This document shows, piece by piece, positions 8,931-18,855 of a stretch of 64,000 nucleotides of DNA. This DNA is from an uncultured Prevotellaceae bacterium (GTDB lineage Bacteria; Bacteroidota; Bacteroidia; Bacteroidales; Muribaculaceae): contig CAMZFV010000007.1 of the NCBI GenBank assembly GCA_947306175.1, positions 1 through 64,000 on the forward strand. The letters are read 5' to 3'. The notes below the pieces were generated by a model. It was not told the origin of the DNA. It made no database searches and saw only the letters and a program-made list of their open reading frames with translations. A program made the position numbers and the translations under genes. Positions within the stretch are counted from its first letter, which is position 1, and each line of letters begins with the position of its first letter.

Positions 8931-8963
8931 ATAGGGTCGGAGTGCGCTTCGTCCCTATTGTTT
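8931..8963 (+). terminator. Hairpin terminator after prs
   Basis: ATAGGGTCGGAG TGCG CTTCGTCCCTAT followed by T-rich tract. Confidence 0.55.
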
Positions 8964-9026
8964 TTATAGACCTAATCAAGAAAACCAAAAGTTATTATCA
9001 AATTAATGATTTTAAACACATTTTTC

Positions 9027-9057
9027 TTGTTTTTTACATTAGCTTGCATTAATTTTG
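9027..9057 (+). promoter_or_regulatory. Bacteroidetes-type promoter TTG-N20-TAATTTTG upstream of cassette copy 1
   Basis: TTG 9027-9029; TAATTTTG 9050-9057. Confidence 0.55.
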
Positions 9058-9109
9058 CTGCAATATATTACATTATATTTAATATTAATAACTTTAATTT
9101 TTTACCTTT

Positions 9110-10009
9110 ATGATGAGAAAACTACTATTTTTCGCATTGACGTTAGGTTTCTCGTTGTGTGCTTCTGCCCAGGTATTGAATGTGACCTCGATTGACAAGG
9201 TCAACCTGCCTGAGCAGGCAGCCGTGGCTGCCATCAGCCCGCAGGGCGACTACCTGCTGCTGACCAGCGCCACCAACCAGGGCCTGACTAAGCTGGACCT
9301 GGCCACGAGCCAGACCCAGGTGTTGAGTACCGCACCCAGTGCCGGTCACAACGTGAAGATCTCGCCCGACGGCCAGACCGTCGTGTATCGAGAGGGCTCG
9401 TTCAACGAGAAGCATCTGCGCATGTCTTCCCTCAAGAGCGTCAACCTCTCTACAGGCCAGAGCCAGGTGCTGGTAAAGCCCACGCGCGACCTGCAGGGTT
9501 ATGACATTAATGGCACCAGCGCAGGTGTTGTGAACAAGGGCAAGTTCAGCAAGAAGGCCATTGGCAATGCCAAGGCCCAGAATCTGCCTGTGCTGTCCAT
9601 TGACAAGGGCCAGCTGATGATCACCGTAAATGGCAAGACCCGCAACCTGTCGCCTAACGGCAGCGGTTTCAGCTACATGTGGCCCTCGCTGTCGCCTGAT
9701 GGCACCAAGGTGCTCTTCTATCAGGCAGCCCATGGCGCATACGTGTGCGACCTTGACGGCAAGAATGTCCGCAAGGTGGGCAAGATGCGCGCCCCGGTAT
9801 GGTATGACGACAATACCGTAGTGGGCATGATCGACCTCGACGACGGCGAGTTCATCTACGCCTCGACCATTGTTGCTGCCACGCTCGACGGCACGACCCA
9901 GACTTTGACGGGCGATGAAACCGTCGCCATGTATCCCCACGCTGCTGCCGGCAAGATTGTATTCAGCACACCCGCTGGCGAGGCATATATTATTAATGTA
10001 ACCGAATGA
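9110..10009 (+). CDS. Secreted TolB/PD40-like beta-propeller protein, cassette copy 1
   Basis: Signal peptide MMRKLLFFALTLGFSLCASAQ; SPDGQTVVYREG, LSPDGTKVLFYQA repeats; mature part identical to 14002-14898. Confidence 0.75.
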   Translation: MMRKLLFFALTLGFSLCASAQVLNVTSIDKVNLPEQAAVAAISPQGDYLLLTSATNQGLTKLDLATSQTQVLSTAPSAGHNVKISPDGQTVVYREGSFNEKHLRMSSLKSVNLSTGQSQVLVKPTRDLQGYDINGTSAGVVNKGKFSKKAIGNAKAQNLPVLSIDKGQLMITVNGKTRNLSPNGSGFSYMWPSLSPDGTKVLFYQAAHGAYVCDLDGKNVRKVGKMRAPVWYDDNTVVGMIDLDDGEFIYASTIVAATLDGTTQTLTGDETVAMYPHAAAGKIVFSTPAGEAYIINVTE

Positions 10010-13000
10010 TGACTGCTATGAAAAAGATATTATTACTTGCCGTAGCCGCCATCATGGCAGCAGGCGCAATGCAGGCCAAGACGGCCGACGAGATCCGCAT
10101 TTATCTGAATCCCGGTCACGGCAGCTGGGGACCCAATGACCGTCCGATGGCGACCATTCCCTACCCCATGCTTGCCGAGACGGGACGTCCCGACACCAAC
10201 GGTTTTTACGAGAGCAACACGAACCTGTGGAAATCCTTCCAGACGCGTGCAACCCTCATCAGGATGGGTATCAAGCCCGAGAACATCACCATGTCGAGGT
10301 ACTACAATGGTCCGTACCCTTATGTTGCGGGAGCACCCGATGCTGAGATGTATAACCGTCCCTTGTCAGAGATATGCGAGGAGGTGGAAGTGGGCAACTA
10401 CGATATGTTCCTGTCGCACCACTCCAACGCTTCAACCGACGGCACATCGACCAACTATCCGCTGATTCTGTATCGTGGCAAGGACGGAGCTGGTGGAGAT
10501 TATGCTCCTAGTAGCCGCGACATGGCATCAGTATGCTGGCCGCTGTTCTATACCAACGAGATTGACCCGATGAACTATTATGGTCCCAACAATCCCAACA
10601 TCCGTGGTGATATTGATTTCTACGGCAGTTCATCGACCCGTGTCGATCCCAATACAGGTCAAGCCTACACTGGTTATCTGGGCGTGCTTAAACATGGCGC
10701 CCCCGGTTTCCTGATTGAGGGTTATTTCCATACCTACCAGCCCGCTCGCCATCGTGCGTTGAATAGTGACTATTGTCACCAGGAAGGTATGCGCATCGCT
10801 CGCGGTATCGGTCAATATTTCGGTCTCACTCCCGATGACAAGGGCTATATCATGGGTACCGTCAAGAACGTGCATGAGCATTTGATTCACAACCTGTACA
10901 AGTACAATGCCACATCAATGGACCAGTGGGCTCCCGTCAATGGCGCCGTTGTCATCCTGTATAAGAATGGTGAGGAAGTGGCACGCTATACCACCGACCA
11001 AAACTACAATGGTGTGTTCGTGTTTGAGGATCTGAATCCCGGCACTTATACGCTGTCCGTTGAGGCAGAGGGTTACAAGCCCCTCGGTGAATATACTGAA
11101 GCCACGGTTGATAGCCAGTGGCAAGAACTCATCACTAAAGCCGCAGGAGACATCGTTGTTGAGGCCAACAAGACAAGTTATGCAGTTCCCCTGCTGGAGG
11201 CCGAAGACTATGAAATCCCCACTGACTTATACCAGAATTATCCTGAGCCCGAATTGCCCGGTTATGTGAAAGCTCCAGTTAAACTGGAACTCACCCGAGA
11301 CAATGGTACGGATTATGAGTTTGACGGCACCATCAAGCGTATGCTCGTTCGCGGCGACAGCACCGTTGTGCTGACCAATGCCGAGGACGGAACGCCTCAC
11401 GTTTACCTGATCAACAATATCAACAAGGTTATCGTTAAGGAACTGAGCATTGTCAATGTAGCTCCCGCCGAGCCCAACAATGCCGGTTACTACAGCCGCC
11501 TGAACGATATCGCCTTCACTGCTGACGGACAACTTGTGGGCGTCAACTGCTTACAGACCCAGTTTAGTGACGGTCAGGTGAATGAGGGCTTTGAGCGCGG
11601 CACGCTGCGCCTGTACAAGTGGGCAGACTTTGACAGTGATCCCATCGAATGGGTAACCACTCAGAACTCAGCCAACTTCTATTACTACCGCGCCCAGTCG
11701 ATCGCTATCGATGGTGAAGCCAATAACTGCGTTGTGACCTTGATGGGTACCAATGATGCGGCTTCCAGCGCAGGAGGCATGAGGTTCCTCAAACTGAATA
11801 TCACCGGTGGCCAGATTGCCAGCACGGTTTACACCGAGAAGACCATTGCGGCCAGCAGCAATTTCACCAAGACGAAAATCGGTGAGCCGCAGATCGTACT
11901 CTCGCCCCGCAACGATGATCAAGTGATGCTCGATGGCGAGAATACGCTGATCATGGAAGTTGCTACCGCCAATGCCAATGGCACCGACAGCGAAGTCGTT
12001 GGTCGATTTGCCGGAGAGGATCGCGACATTCCCGTTAAGGGCGCATCCTTCTTCAAGTATGCCCAGCACCAATTCATGGTAATGCCATACATTGCCGAAA
12101 GTAATGACAATGCTGTCAATGTCGGCGGTATCAAGTTGTATGACATCACGGCTGGTGTTGACCAGGCAGCACTTGTTGCCACCACCAACACCGACCTTGA
12201 GCCACTCGCTTGCCAGTTCATGTCAACGGGTGCCTATGTCAAGGGCGAGGACATCAACCTGTACCTGATGCAGGACAACAAGATGACCAAGTGGCAGGCC
12301 TTTGCAGAGCAGCAACCTGTTGAGCCTGGCGTATTTGCTTACGACTTGAGATTCACCAATGACAACAATATCTATACATTCTTCTTCAATGCCAATGCTG
12401 CAGCACAGACTGCCTATATCACATTCTATGATATTGACGGCAATGAGGTAACCACTATTGAGGTGCCTAATGTTGTTGCTGGAGAGAACAGTATCGAGAT
12501 TGATTGTAAGACGTTGCCCGAAGTTACCGATAACAAGTTGCACTGGACGGTTACCCTTGAGGGTAATCCCATTACGACCATCAGGCGCATCAATCCGCTT
12601 GAACAGAACTACAGCGGTCAGCTGTTTGTCGCTGTTGACAAGTCACCGTCGAGTCCTAAGATGGGTACCATCTACACCGGTAACCGTATTTCCAGTGGCA
12701 GTGCCAGCAACGGTGTTTATGTTTGTGACGTGATGGGTCAACGCGCTAGCGATGATCTTTACCGTGGTGCCCACAACTGGAGCGCCAACTACCGTATGGC
12801 TCTGGATGCACAAGGTAAACTTTACGTACCCGATTGGGGCGATGGCACTTCTGGTGTATTCATCGCTGATCCATTGAATATGGATGGTATCTGGACCGAG
12901 TTCTTTGTTGGAACGCGCAACAGCGATGGTTTGATCACCAACAATGGCGTGAACATCGGTTCGTCTACACCCGGTGTAGCCATTGGCGGAACCGGTGCCG

Positions 13001-13761
13001 ACACCAAGCTGTATGTATATCTTGAGGACTTCGGCAATGGTGTGGGCGTTTACAACATCGGCCAGCCCGACGGCAGTGTCGTTGATACATGGACAACCGC
13101 TCCTAACCAGTATTTTGATGTGGGTTACCTGCAGCTCAACACTAACGGTAACGTTATTGCCGATGCTCAAGGCCGTGGCGTCTGGATTGCACAGTACCGT
13201 GCTGCCGACAAGAATGACGCTAGTGTTCCCTCACTCATCTTCGTTGACAATGAGGGTAACCTGACCTTCAACTCGGGTCGCTCGCCTTACATTGACATGC
13301 TGAATGGTAGTGACCGTGCTGGATTTGCCGTGAATGACGCTTGTGACATGCTCGTTGTCAATGACGGTACCGGCATTCTCCAGTTCTATGACCTGACCTG
13401 GGAGGGCAACACGCCTGCTATCGCACCCAAGTACTCCTATAGGGCCGATGCCCGCAACTCAGCCGGATCCATCTTCCAGATGGCGTTTGACTATGCTGGC
13501 AACCTGGTTTGTGCTGGTGGCAACATCGGTATCTACTCGTTGCCGACGGAGGAGAACATCCACACCACGCCTGCATGTGGAGAATTTGAGGTAGTAGTCG
13601 TTCCCAGTGCTGTCAATGAAATCAATGTGAACAAGACCATTGTGAGTGAGCGTTACTTCGATATCCGTGGTATTGAATACCGTCAGCCCATTGATGGTGT
13701 GAACATTATTGTCCGCACTTACAGCGACGGAACCTCCGACGCCATTAAAGTCATCAAGTAA
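10006..13761 (+). CDS. Secreted N-acetylmuramoyl-L-alanine amidase-like protein with carboxypeptidase-regulatory-like domain, copy 1
   Basis: IRIYLNPGHGSWGPNDRPM...DTNGFYESNTNLWK; NGAVVILYKNGEEVARYTTDQNYNGVFVFEDLNPGTYTLSVEAEGYKP; C-terminus YFDIRGIEYRQPIDGVNIIVRTYSDGTSDAIKVIK. ATGA overlap with upstream ORF; MKK at 10018 is an alternative start. Confidence 0.7.
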   Translation: MMTAMKKILLLAVAAIMAAGAMQAKTADEIRIYLNPGHGSWGPNDRPMATIPYPMLAETGRPDTNGFYESNTNLWKSFQTRATLIRMGIKPENITMSRYYNGPYPYVAGAPDAEMYNRPLSEICEEVEVGNYDMFLSHHSNASTDGTSTNYPLILYRGKDGAGGDYAPSSRDMASVCWPLFYTNEIDPMNYYGPNNPNIRGDIDFYGSSSTRVDPNTGQAYTGYLGVLKHGAPGFLIEGYFHTYQPARHRALNSDYCHQEGMRIARGIGQYFGLTPDDKGYIMGTVKNVHEHLIHNLYKYNATSMDQWAPVNGAVVILYKNGEEVARYTTDQNYNGVFVFEDLNPGTYTLSVEAEGYKPLGEYTEATVDSQWQELITKAAGDIVVEANKTSYAVPLLEAEDYEIPTDLYQNYPEPELPGYVKAPVKLELTRDNGTDYEFDGTIKRMLVRGDSTVVLTNAEDGTPHVYLINNINKVIVKELSIVNVAPAEPNNAGYYSRLNDIAFTADGQLVGVNCLQTQFSDGQVNEGFERGTLRLYKWADFDSDPIEWVTTQNSANFYYYRAQSIAIDGEANNCVVTLMGTNDAASSAGGMRFLKLNITGGQIASTVYTEKTIAASSNFTKTKIGEPQIVLSPRNDDQVMLDGENTLIMEVATANANGTDSEVVGRFAGEDRDIPVKGASFFKYAQHQFMVMPYIAESNDNAVNVGGIKLYDITAGVDQAALVATTNTDLEPLACQFMSTGAYVKGEDINLYLMQDNKMTKWQAFAEQQPVEPGVFAYDLRFTNDNNIYTFFFNANAAAQTAYITFYDIDGNEVTTIEVPNVVAGENSIEIDCKTLPEVTDNKLHWTVTLEGNPITTIRRINPLEQNYSGQLFVAVDKSPSSPKMGTIYTGNRISSGSASNGVYVCDVMGQRASDDLYRGAHNWSANYRMALDAQGKLYVPDWGDGTSGVFIADPLNMDGIWTEFFVGTRNSDGLITNNGVNIGSSTPGVAIGGTGADTKLYVYLEDFGNGVGVYNIGQPDGSVVDTWTTAPNQYFDVGYLQLNTNGNVIADAQGRGVWIAQYRAADKNDASVPSLIFVDNEGNLTFNSGRSPYIDMLNGSDRAGFAVNDACDMLVVNDGTGILQFYDLTWEGNTPAIAPKYSYRADARNSAGSIFQMAFDYAGNLVCAGGNIGIYSLPTEENIHTTPACGEFEVVVVPSAVNEINVNKTIVSERYFDIRGIEYRQPIDGVNIIVRTYSDGTSDAIKVIK

Positions 13762-13789
13762 CCATAATACTGGTTTCAACCTCAAAAGA

Positions 13790-13823
13790 TCAAGCGGCCC
13801 ACTCAAAACGGGTCGCTTGTTTA
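13790..13823 (+). terminator. Hairpin terminator after cassette copy 1
   Basis: CAAGCGGCCC ACTCAAAA CGGGTCGCTTG then TTTATTT. Confidence 0.65.
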
Positions 13824-13896
13824 TTTGAAACAAGGATATATTCATGAGTTTGCAGGAATTATCATTTTTAACGGATTAATTATCATTGAATTTTAT

Positions 13897-13924
13897 TTGT
13901 TGTTTACATTTTTTAGTATCTTTG
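13897..13924 (+). promoter_or_regulatory. Putative promoter TTG-N17-TATCTTTG upstream of cassette copy 2
   Basis: TTG 13897-13899; TATCTTTG 13917-13924. Confidence 0.45.
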
Positions 13925-14001
13925 CTGCAATCATTATATTAAGCAAATATCGTATAGATAGTTTAATAACCATTTTGTTTAACTTTAAGTTTTTACCTTC
14001 T

Positions 14002-14898
14002 ATGATGAGAAAACTCCTTTTCGCATTGACGTTAGGTTTCTCGTTGTGTGCTTCTGCCCAGGTATTGAATGTGACCTCGATTGACAAGGTCAACCTGCCT
14101 GAGCAGGCAGCCGTGGCTGCCATCAGCCCGCAGGGCGACTACCTGCTGCTGACCAGCGCCACCAACCAGGGCCTGACTAAGCTGGACCTGGCCACGAGCC
14201 AGACCCAGGTGTTGAGTACCGCACCCAGTGCCGGTCACAACGTGAAGATCTCGCCCGACGGCCAGACCGTCGTGTATCGAGAGGGCTCGTTCAACGAGAA
14301 GCATCTGCGCATGTCTTCCCTCAAGAGCGTCAACCTCTCTACAGGCCAGAGCCAGGTGCTGGTAAAGCCCACGCGCGACCTGCAGGGTTATGACATTAAT
14401 GGCACCAGCGCAGGTGTTGTGAACAAGGGCAAGTTCAGCAAGAAGGCCATTGGCAATGCCAAGGCCCAGAATCTGCCTGTGCTGTCCATTGACAAGGGCC
14501 AGCTGATGATCACCGTAAATGGCAAGACCCGCAACCTGTCGCCTAACGGCAGCGGTTTCAGCTACATGTGGCCCTCGCTGTCGCCTGATGGCACCAAGGT
14601 GCTCTTCTATCAGGCAGCCCATGGCGCATACGTGTGCGACCTTGACGGCAAGAATGTCCGCAAGGTGGGCAAGATGCGCGCCCCGGTATGGTATGACGAC
14701 AATACCGTAGTGGGCATGATCGACCTCGACGACGGCGAGTTCATCTACGCCTCGACCATTGTTGCTGCCACGCTCGACGGCACGACCCAGACTTTGACGG
14801 GCGATGAAACCGTCGCCATGTATCCCCACGCTGCTGCCGGCAAGATTGTATTCAGCACACCCGCTGGCGAGGCATATATTATTAATGTAACCGAATGA
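14002..14898 (+). CDS. Secreted TolB/PD40-like beta-propeller protein, cassette copy 2; start moved from ORF-track 13825
   Basis: MMRKLLFALTLGFSLCASAQ signal peptide starts at 14002; remainder identical to copy 1. Confidence 0.75.
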   Translation: MMRKLLFALTLGFSLCASAQVLNVTSIDKVNLPEQAAVAAISPQGDYLLLTSATNQGLTKLDLATSQTQVLSTAPSAGHNVKISPDGQTVVYREGSFNEKHLRMSSLKSVNLSTGQSQVLVKPTRDLQGYDINGTSAGVVNKGKFSKKAIGNAKAQNLPVLSIDKGQLMITVNGKTRNLSPNGSGFSYMWPSLSPDGTKVLFYQAAHGAYVCDLDGKNVRKVGKMRAPVWYDDNTVVGMIDLDDGEFIYASTIVAATLDGTTQTLTGDETVAMYPHAAAGKIVFSTPAGEAYIINVTE

Positions 14899-17800
14899 TG
14901 ACTGCTATGAAAAAGATATTATTACTTGCCGTAGCCGCCATCATGGCAGCAGGCGCAATGCAGGCCAAGACGGCCGATGAGATCCGCATTTATCTGAATC
15001 CCGGTCACGGCAGCTGGGGACCCAATGACCGCCCAATGGCAACCATTCCCTACCCCAACCTGCCTGAGACGGGACGTCCCGACACCAACGGTTTCTACGA
15101 GAGCAACACGAACCTGTGGAAATCCTTCCAGACGCGTGCCACGCTGATTAAGATGGGCATCAAGCCAGAGAACATCACCATGTCGAGGTACTACAACGGC
15201 CCGTATCCCTATGTTGCGGGAGCAGCCGATGCTGAGATGTACAACCGTCCTCTGTCAGAGATTTGCGAGGAGGTGGAAATCGGTAACTATGACATGTTCC
15301 TGTCTCATCACTCCAATGCCTTAACAGACGGCACCTCGACCAACTATCCGCTGATACTTTATCGCGGTTATGATGGCTCTGGTCAAGATCTCTCTCCTGG
15401 CAGTCGTGATATGGGATTAACTTGTTGGCCTATATTCTATACTAACGAGATTGACCCGATGACAAACTACAGTCCTACTAGCAGTAATGTGCGTGGTGAT
15501 ATGAGTTTCTATAGCAGTTCGGGCACCCGTGTGGATCCCAACACCGGTATTTCTTACACTGGATCCCTGGTCGTGTTGAGGCATGGAGTTCCCGGTTTCC
15601 TGATTGAAGGCTACTTCCATACCTACCAACCTGCACGTCACCGTGCATTGAATATGGACTATTGCCATCAGGAAGGTGTTCGCATTGCCCGTGGTATTGC
15701 CCAGTACTTTGGCCTCACGCCAGAGAGCAAGGGATACATTATGGGTACGGTGAAAGATGTTCATGAGCATCTTGTTCATAACCTGTATAACTACAACCCC
15801 TCATCGATGGACCAGTGGGCACCCATTAACGGCGCCGTAGTTATCTTGTATAAGAATGGTCAAGAGGTGGCACGTTACACTACCGATCAGAATTACAACG
15901 GTGTGTTCGTATTTGAGGATCTCGATCCCGGCACCTATACACTGGCAGTACAGGCCGAAGGATACAAACCCCTGGGAGAATACACCGAGGGTACTGTTGA
16001 CAACGAGTGGACGGCACTGATTGCTAAGGCTGCTGGTAATCTTGTTGTCGAAGCCAACAAAACGACCTATGCTGTTCCCTTGCTCGAGGCTGCTGAATAT
16101 GAGCCTTCTACAGATCAGTATCCTAACTATCCTGAGCCCGAATTGCCCGGATATGTCACTGCACCAAGCAGCCTTGAACTCACGCATGATGCAGGTACCG
16201 AGTATGATATTGACGGAACCATCAAGCGTATGCTCGTTCGCGGCGACAGCACCGTTGTGCTGACTAACTCAGCCGATGGAACGCCTCACGTTTACCTGAT
16301 CAACAATATTGATAAGGTGATTGTGAAGGAACTGAGCATTGTCAATGTTGCTCCCGCCGAGCCTAATAATGCTGGTTTCTACAGCCGCTTGAATGACATC
16401 GCCTTCACTGCTGACGGACAACTCGTGGGTATCAACTGCGTGCAGACCCAGTATGGCCCGGATTATGTCAATTCAGGCTTTGAGCGTGGCACGCTGCGCC
16501 TGTACAAGTGGGCAGACTTTGACAGTGATCCCATCCAGTGGGTAACCACCCAGAGTTCAGCCAACTTCTTGTACTATCGCGCCCAGACGCTCGCCATCGA
16601 TGGAGCAGCCGACAACTGCCTGGTAAATATCATGGGTACCAATGATGGCGCTTCCAGCGCTGGTGGCATGAGATTCCTGAAACTGAGTATCATCAATAAT
16701 CAAATTGCCGGCTCGATCTATACCGAGAGTACAATTACTGCAGCCAGCAACTTCACTAGGGACAAGATCGGTGTGCCGCAGATTCTTATCTCACCGCGCA
16801 ACGATGACCAAGTGATGGTCGATGGCGAGAACACTCTGATTATGGAGGTAGATCCCGCTGATGTTGATAAAACCAACAGCGAAGTTGTTGGTCGCTTCAA
16901 CGGTGACGCCACCGATACTCCTGTAAAGGGTGCTTCATTCTTCAAGTATGCTCAGCATCAGTTCATGGTAACACCTTATGTTGCTGTAAGCAGGGATGAT
17001 GCAGTCAATGTGGGCGGTATCAAACTGTATGACATCACAGCAGGTTTGGACCAGGCCGCACTCGTTGCTACCACCAATACTGACCTTGACCCGCTCGCTT
17101 GCCAGTTCATGGGCACAGGTGCTAATGTTAAGGACGGTGACATCTACTTGTACTTGATGCAAGATAACAAGATGACCGAGTGGCAGGCCAACTCGGCAGC
17201 ACAGCCCGTAGTCAAGGGTATCTATGCTTATGGCCTGAAGATGGAGGGCGATCAGTTCACTTTCAATTCTAATGACGCTGCTAAGAATGCCTACATCACT
17301 TTCTATGATGAACAGGGCACACCTGTTGCTACCGTCAATGTACCTAATGTACAGGAAGGCGAGAACACTGTCACCATCAACGTCAGTGAACTTGAGGGCG
17401 TAGAACCTGGCAGCACATTGACTTGGGCTGTTACCGTTGAGGGTGATCCCATCACCACCATCCAACGCATCAACGAGGTTGGTCCCACCTACAGTGGCCA
17501 GCTTTATGTCGCTGTAGATAAATCACCGGCAAGTCCCAAGATGGGTACCATCTATGCAGGTAACCGTATCAACAGCACCAGCACTTCAAACGGTGTCTAT
17601 CTGTATGACGTCAACGGCACCCGCGTAAGTAGCCAGGTTTACAGGGGCGACCATGCATGGCGCAACAATTGCCGCATGGCGCTTGATGAGAACGGTAGGC
17701 TCTATGTTCCTGATTGGGGAGATCCCACCTCAGGAGTGTACATTGCAGATCCTGAGAATCTTGAAGGAACTTGGACTGAGTTCTTCAAAGGCATACGTGA

Positions 17801-18686
17801 CGGTAACGGTTTAATCACCAAAGACGGCGTGGCCGTTGGTTCTTCGACACCTGGTGTAGGCATCTATGGCACTGGCGCCGATACCAAGTTATATGTTTAT
17901 CTTGAGGACATGATTGGTGCAACGTCAAATAAGGGCAACATCGTTGGCGTTTACAACATTGGCCAACCTGATGGCAGTGTAGTAGATACCTGGTCAACAG
18001 CTCCCAGCCAAATCTTTGACATCGGTGCGTATGAAGCCAATGGTAATGGCAATGTTATTCCCGACGGTCAGGGCCGTGGCGTTTGGGTAGGCCAGTATCG
18101 TTCTGCCGGCCAGAACACTTCTTCCGTTCCTTCGCTGCTCTTCTTGGATAACAATGGAAACATTAAGTTTAACTCAGGTCTCTCACCCTATCCTGATATA
18201 CTCAATGGTAGCGAACGCTCATTTGCCATCAACGACGCTTGCGACATGCTTGTCGTTAATGACGGTAGCGGTATCTTGCAGTTCTTCGACTTGACTTGGG
18301 ATGGCGACACTCCTGACATCACGCCCAAGTACTCTTACAAGGCTGATGCCCGCACCAGCGCCGGCTCTATCTTCCAGATGGGATTTGACTATGCCGGAAA
18401 CCTGGTTTGCGCCGGTAGCAATATCGGTATCTATTCGATGCCTACCGATGAGAACATCCACACCACTCCTGGTATGGACGTGATCATCATTCCTGCCGAT
18501 CAGACTGGTTTTGACATCAACTGCGATGGCACCACGAGCATTGCCGATGTCACCACGCTCATTGACTACTTGTTAGGTGCTGATCCTCAGCCCATCAACC
18601 TGGATGCTGCCGATGTAAATGGCGATACTGTTGTATCGGTAGCTGATGCTACGACATTGATTGACCTGCTTCTTGAGGGTCTTTAA
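14895..18686 (+). CDS. Secreted N-acetylmuramoyl-L-alanine amidase-like protein, copy 2, with C-terminal dockerin type I
   Basis: Same N-terminal domains as copy 1; C-terminus DINCDGTTSIADVTTLIDYLLG...DVNGDTVVSVADATTLIDLLLEG (18513-18683). Confidence 0.72.
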   Translation: MMTAMKKILLLAVAAIMAAGAMQAKTADEIRIYLNPGHGSWGPNDRPMATIPYPNLPETGRPDTNGFYESNTNLWKSFQTRATLIKMGIKPENITMSRYYNGPYPYVAGAADAEMYNRPLSEICEEVEIGNYDMFLSHHSNALTDGTSTNYPLILYRGYDGSGQDLSPGSRDMGLTCWPIFYTNEIDPMTNYSPTSSNVRGDMSFYSSSGTRVDPNTGISYTGSLVVLRHGVPGFLIEGYFHTYQPARHRALNMDYCHQEGVRIARGIAQYFGLTPESKGYIMGTVKDVHEHLVHNLYNYNPSSMDQWAPINGAVVILYKNGQEVARYTTDQNYNGVFVFEDLDPGTYTLAVQAEGYKPLGEYTEGTVDNEWTALIAKAAGNLVVEANKTTYAVPLLEAAEYEPSTDQYPNYPEPELPGYVTAPSSLELTHDAGTEYDIDGTIKRMLVRGDSTVVLTNSADGTPHVYLINNIDKVIVKELSIVNVAPAEPNNAGFYSRLNDIAFTADGQLVGINCVQTQYGPDYVNSGFERGTLRLYKWADFDSDPIQWVTTQSSANFLYYRAQTLAIDGAADNCLVNIMGTNDGASSAGGMRFLKLSIINNQIAGSIYTESTITAASNFTRDKIGVPQILISPRNDDQVMVDGENTLIMEVDPADVDKTNSEVVGRFNGDATDTPVKGASFFKYAQHQFMVTPYVAVSRDDAVNVGGIKLYDITAGLDQAALVATTNTDLDPLACQFMGTGANVKDGDIYLYLMQDNKMTEWQANSAAQPVVKGIYAYGLKMEGDQFTFNSNDAAKNAYITFYDEQGTPVATVNVPNVQEGENTVTINVSELEGVEPGSTLTWAVTVEGDPITTIQRINEVGPTYSGQLYVAVDKSPASPKMGTIYAGNRINSTSTSNGVYLYDVNGTRVSSQVYRGDHAWRNNCRMALDENGRLYVPDWGDPTSGVYIADPENLEGTWTEFFKGIRDGNGLITKDGVAVGSSTPGVGIYGTGADTKLYVYLEDMIGATSNKGNIVGVYNIGQPDGSVVDTWSTAPSQIFDIGAYEANGNGNVIPDGQGRGVWVGQYRSAGQNTSSVPSLLFLDNNGNIKFNSGLSPYPDILNGSERSFAINDACDMLVVNDGSGILQFFDLTWDGDTPDITPKYSYKADARTSAGSIFQMGFDYAGNLVCAGSNIGIYSMPTDENIHTTPGMDVIIIPADQTGFDINCDGTTSIADVTTLIDYLLGADPQPINLDAADVNGDTVVSVADATTLIDLLLEGL

Positions 18687-18709
18687 TCAATAAAGTCTAA
18701 TCTTTAACT

Positions 18710-18745
18710 ACAAGCGGCCTTGTCTTTCAGGGCCGCTTGTTTTGT
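18710..18745 (+). terminator. Hairpin terminator after cassette copy 2
   Basis: ACAAGCGGCC TTGTCTTTCAG GGCCGCTTGT then TTTTG. Confidence 0.7.
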
Positions 18746-18855
18746 GAATTTTTTATAAATCAGTAGTTGGATGTGATGTCCGTTAAGTGGTTTTTTTGTA
18801 TTTTTGCGCGCTAAATGTGCCGACATGTCGGCAATAGGCTTAATATTGACTGTAT

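Noticed and set aside
9143-9940. 265-aa minus-strand ORFs duplicated at 9143-9940 and 14032-14829
   Set aside because: Mirror of the duplicated propeller gene; identity simply reflects the DNA duplication
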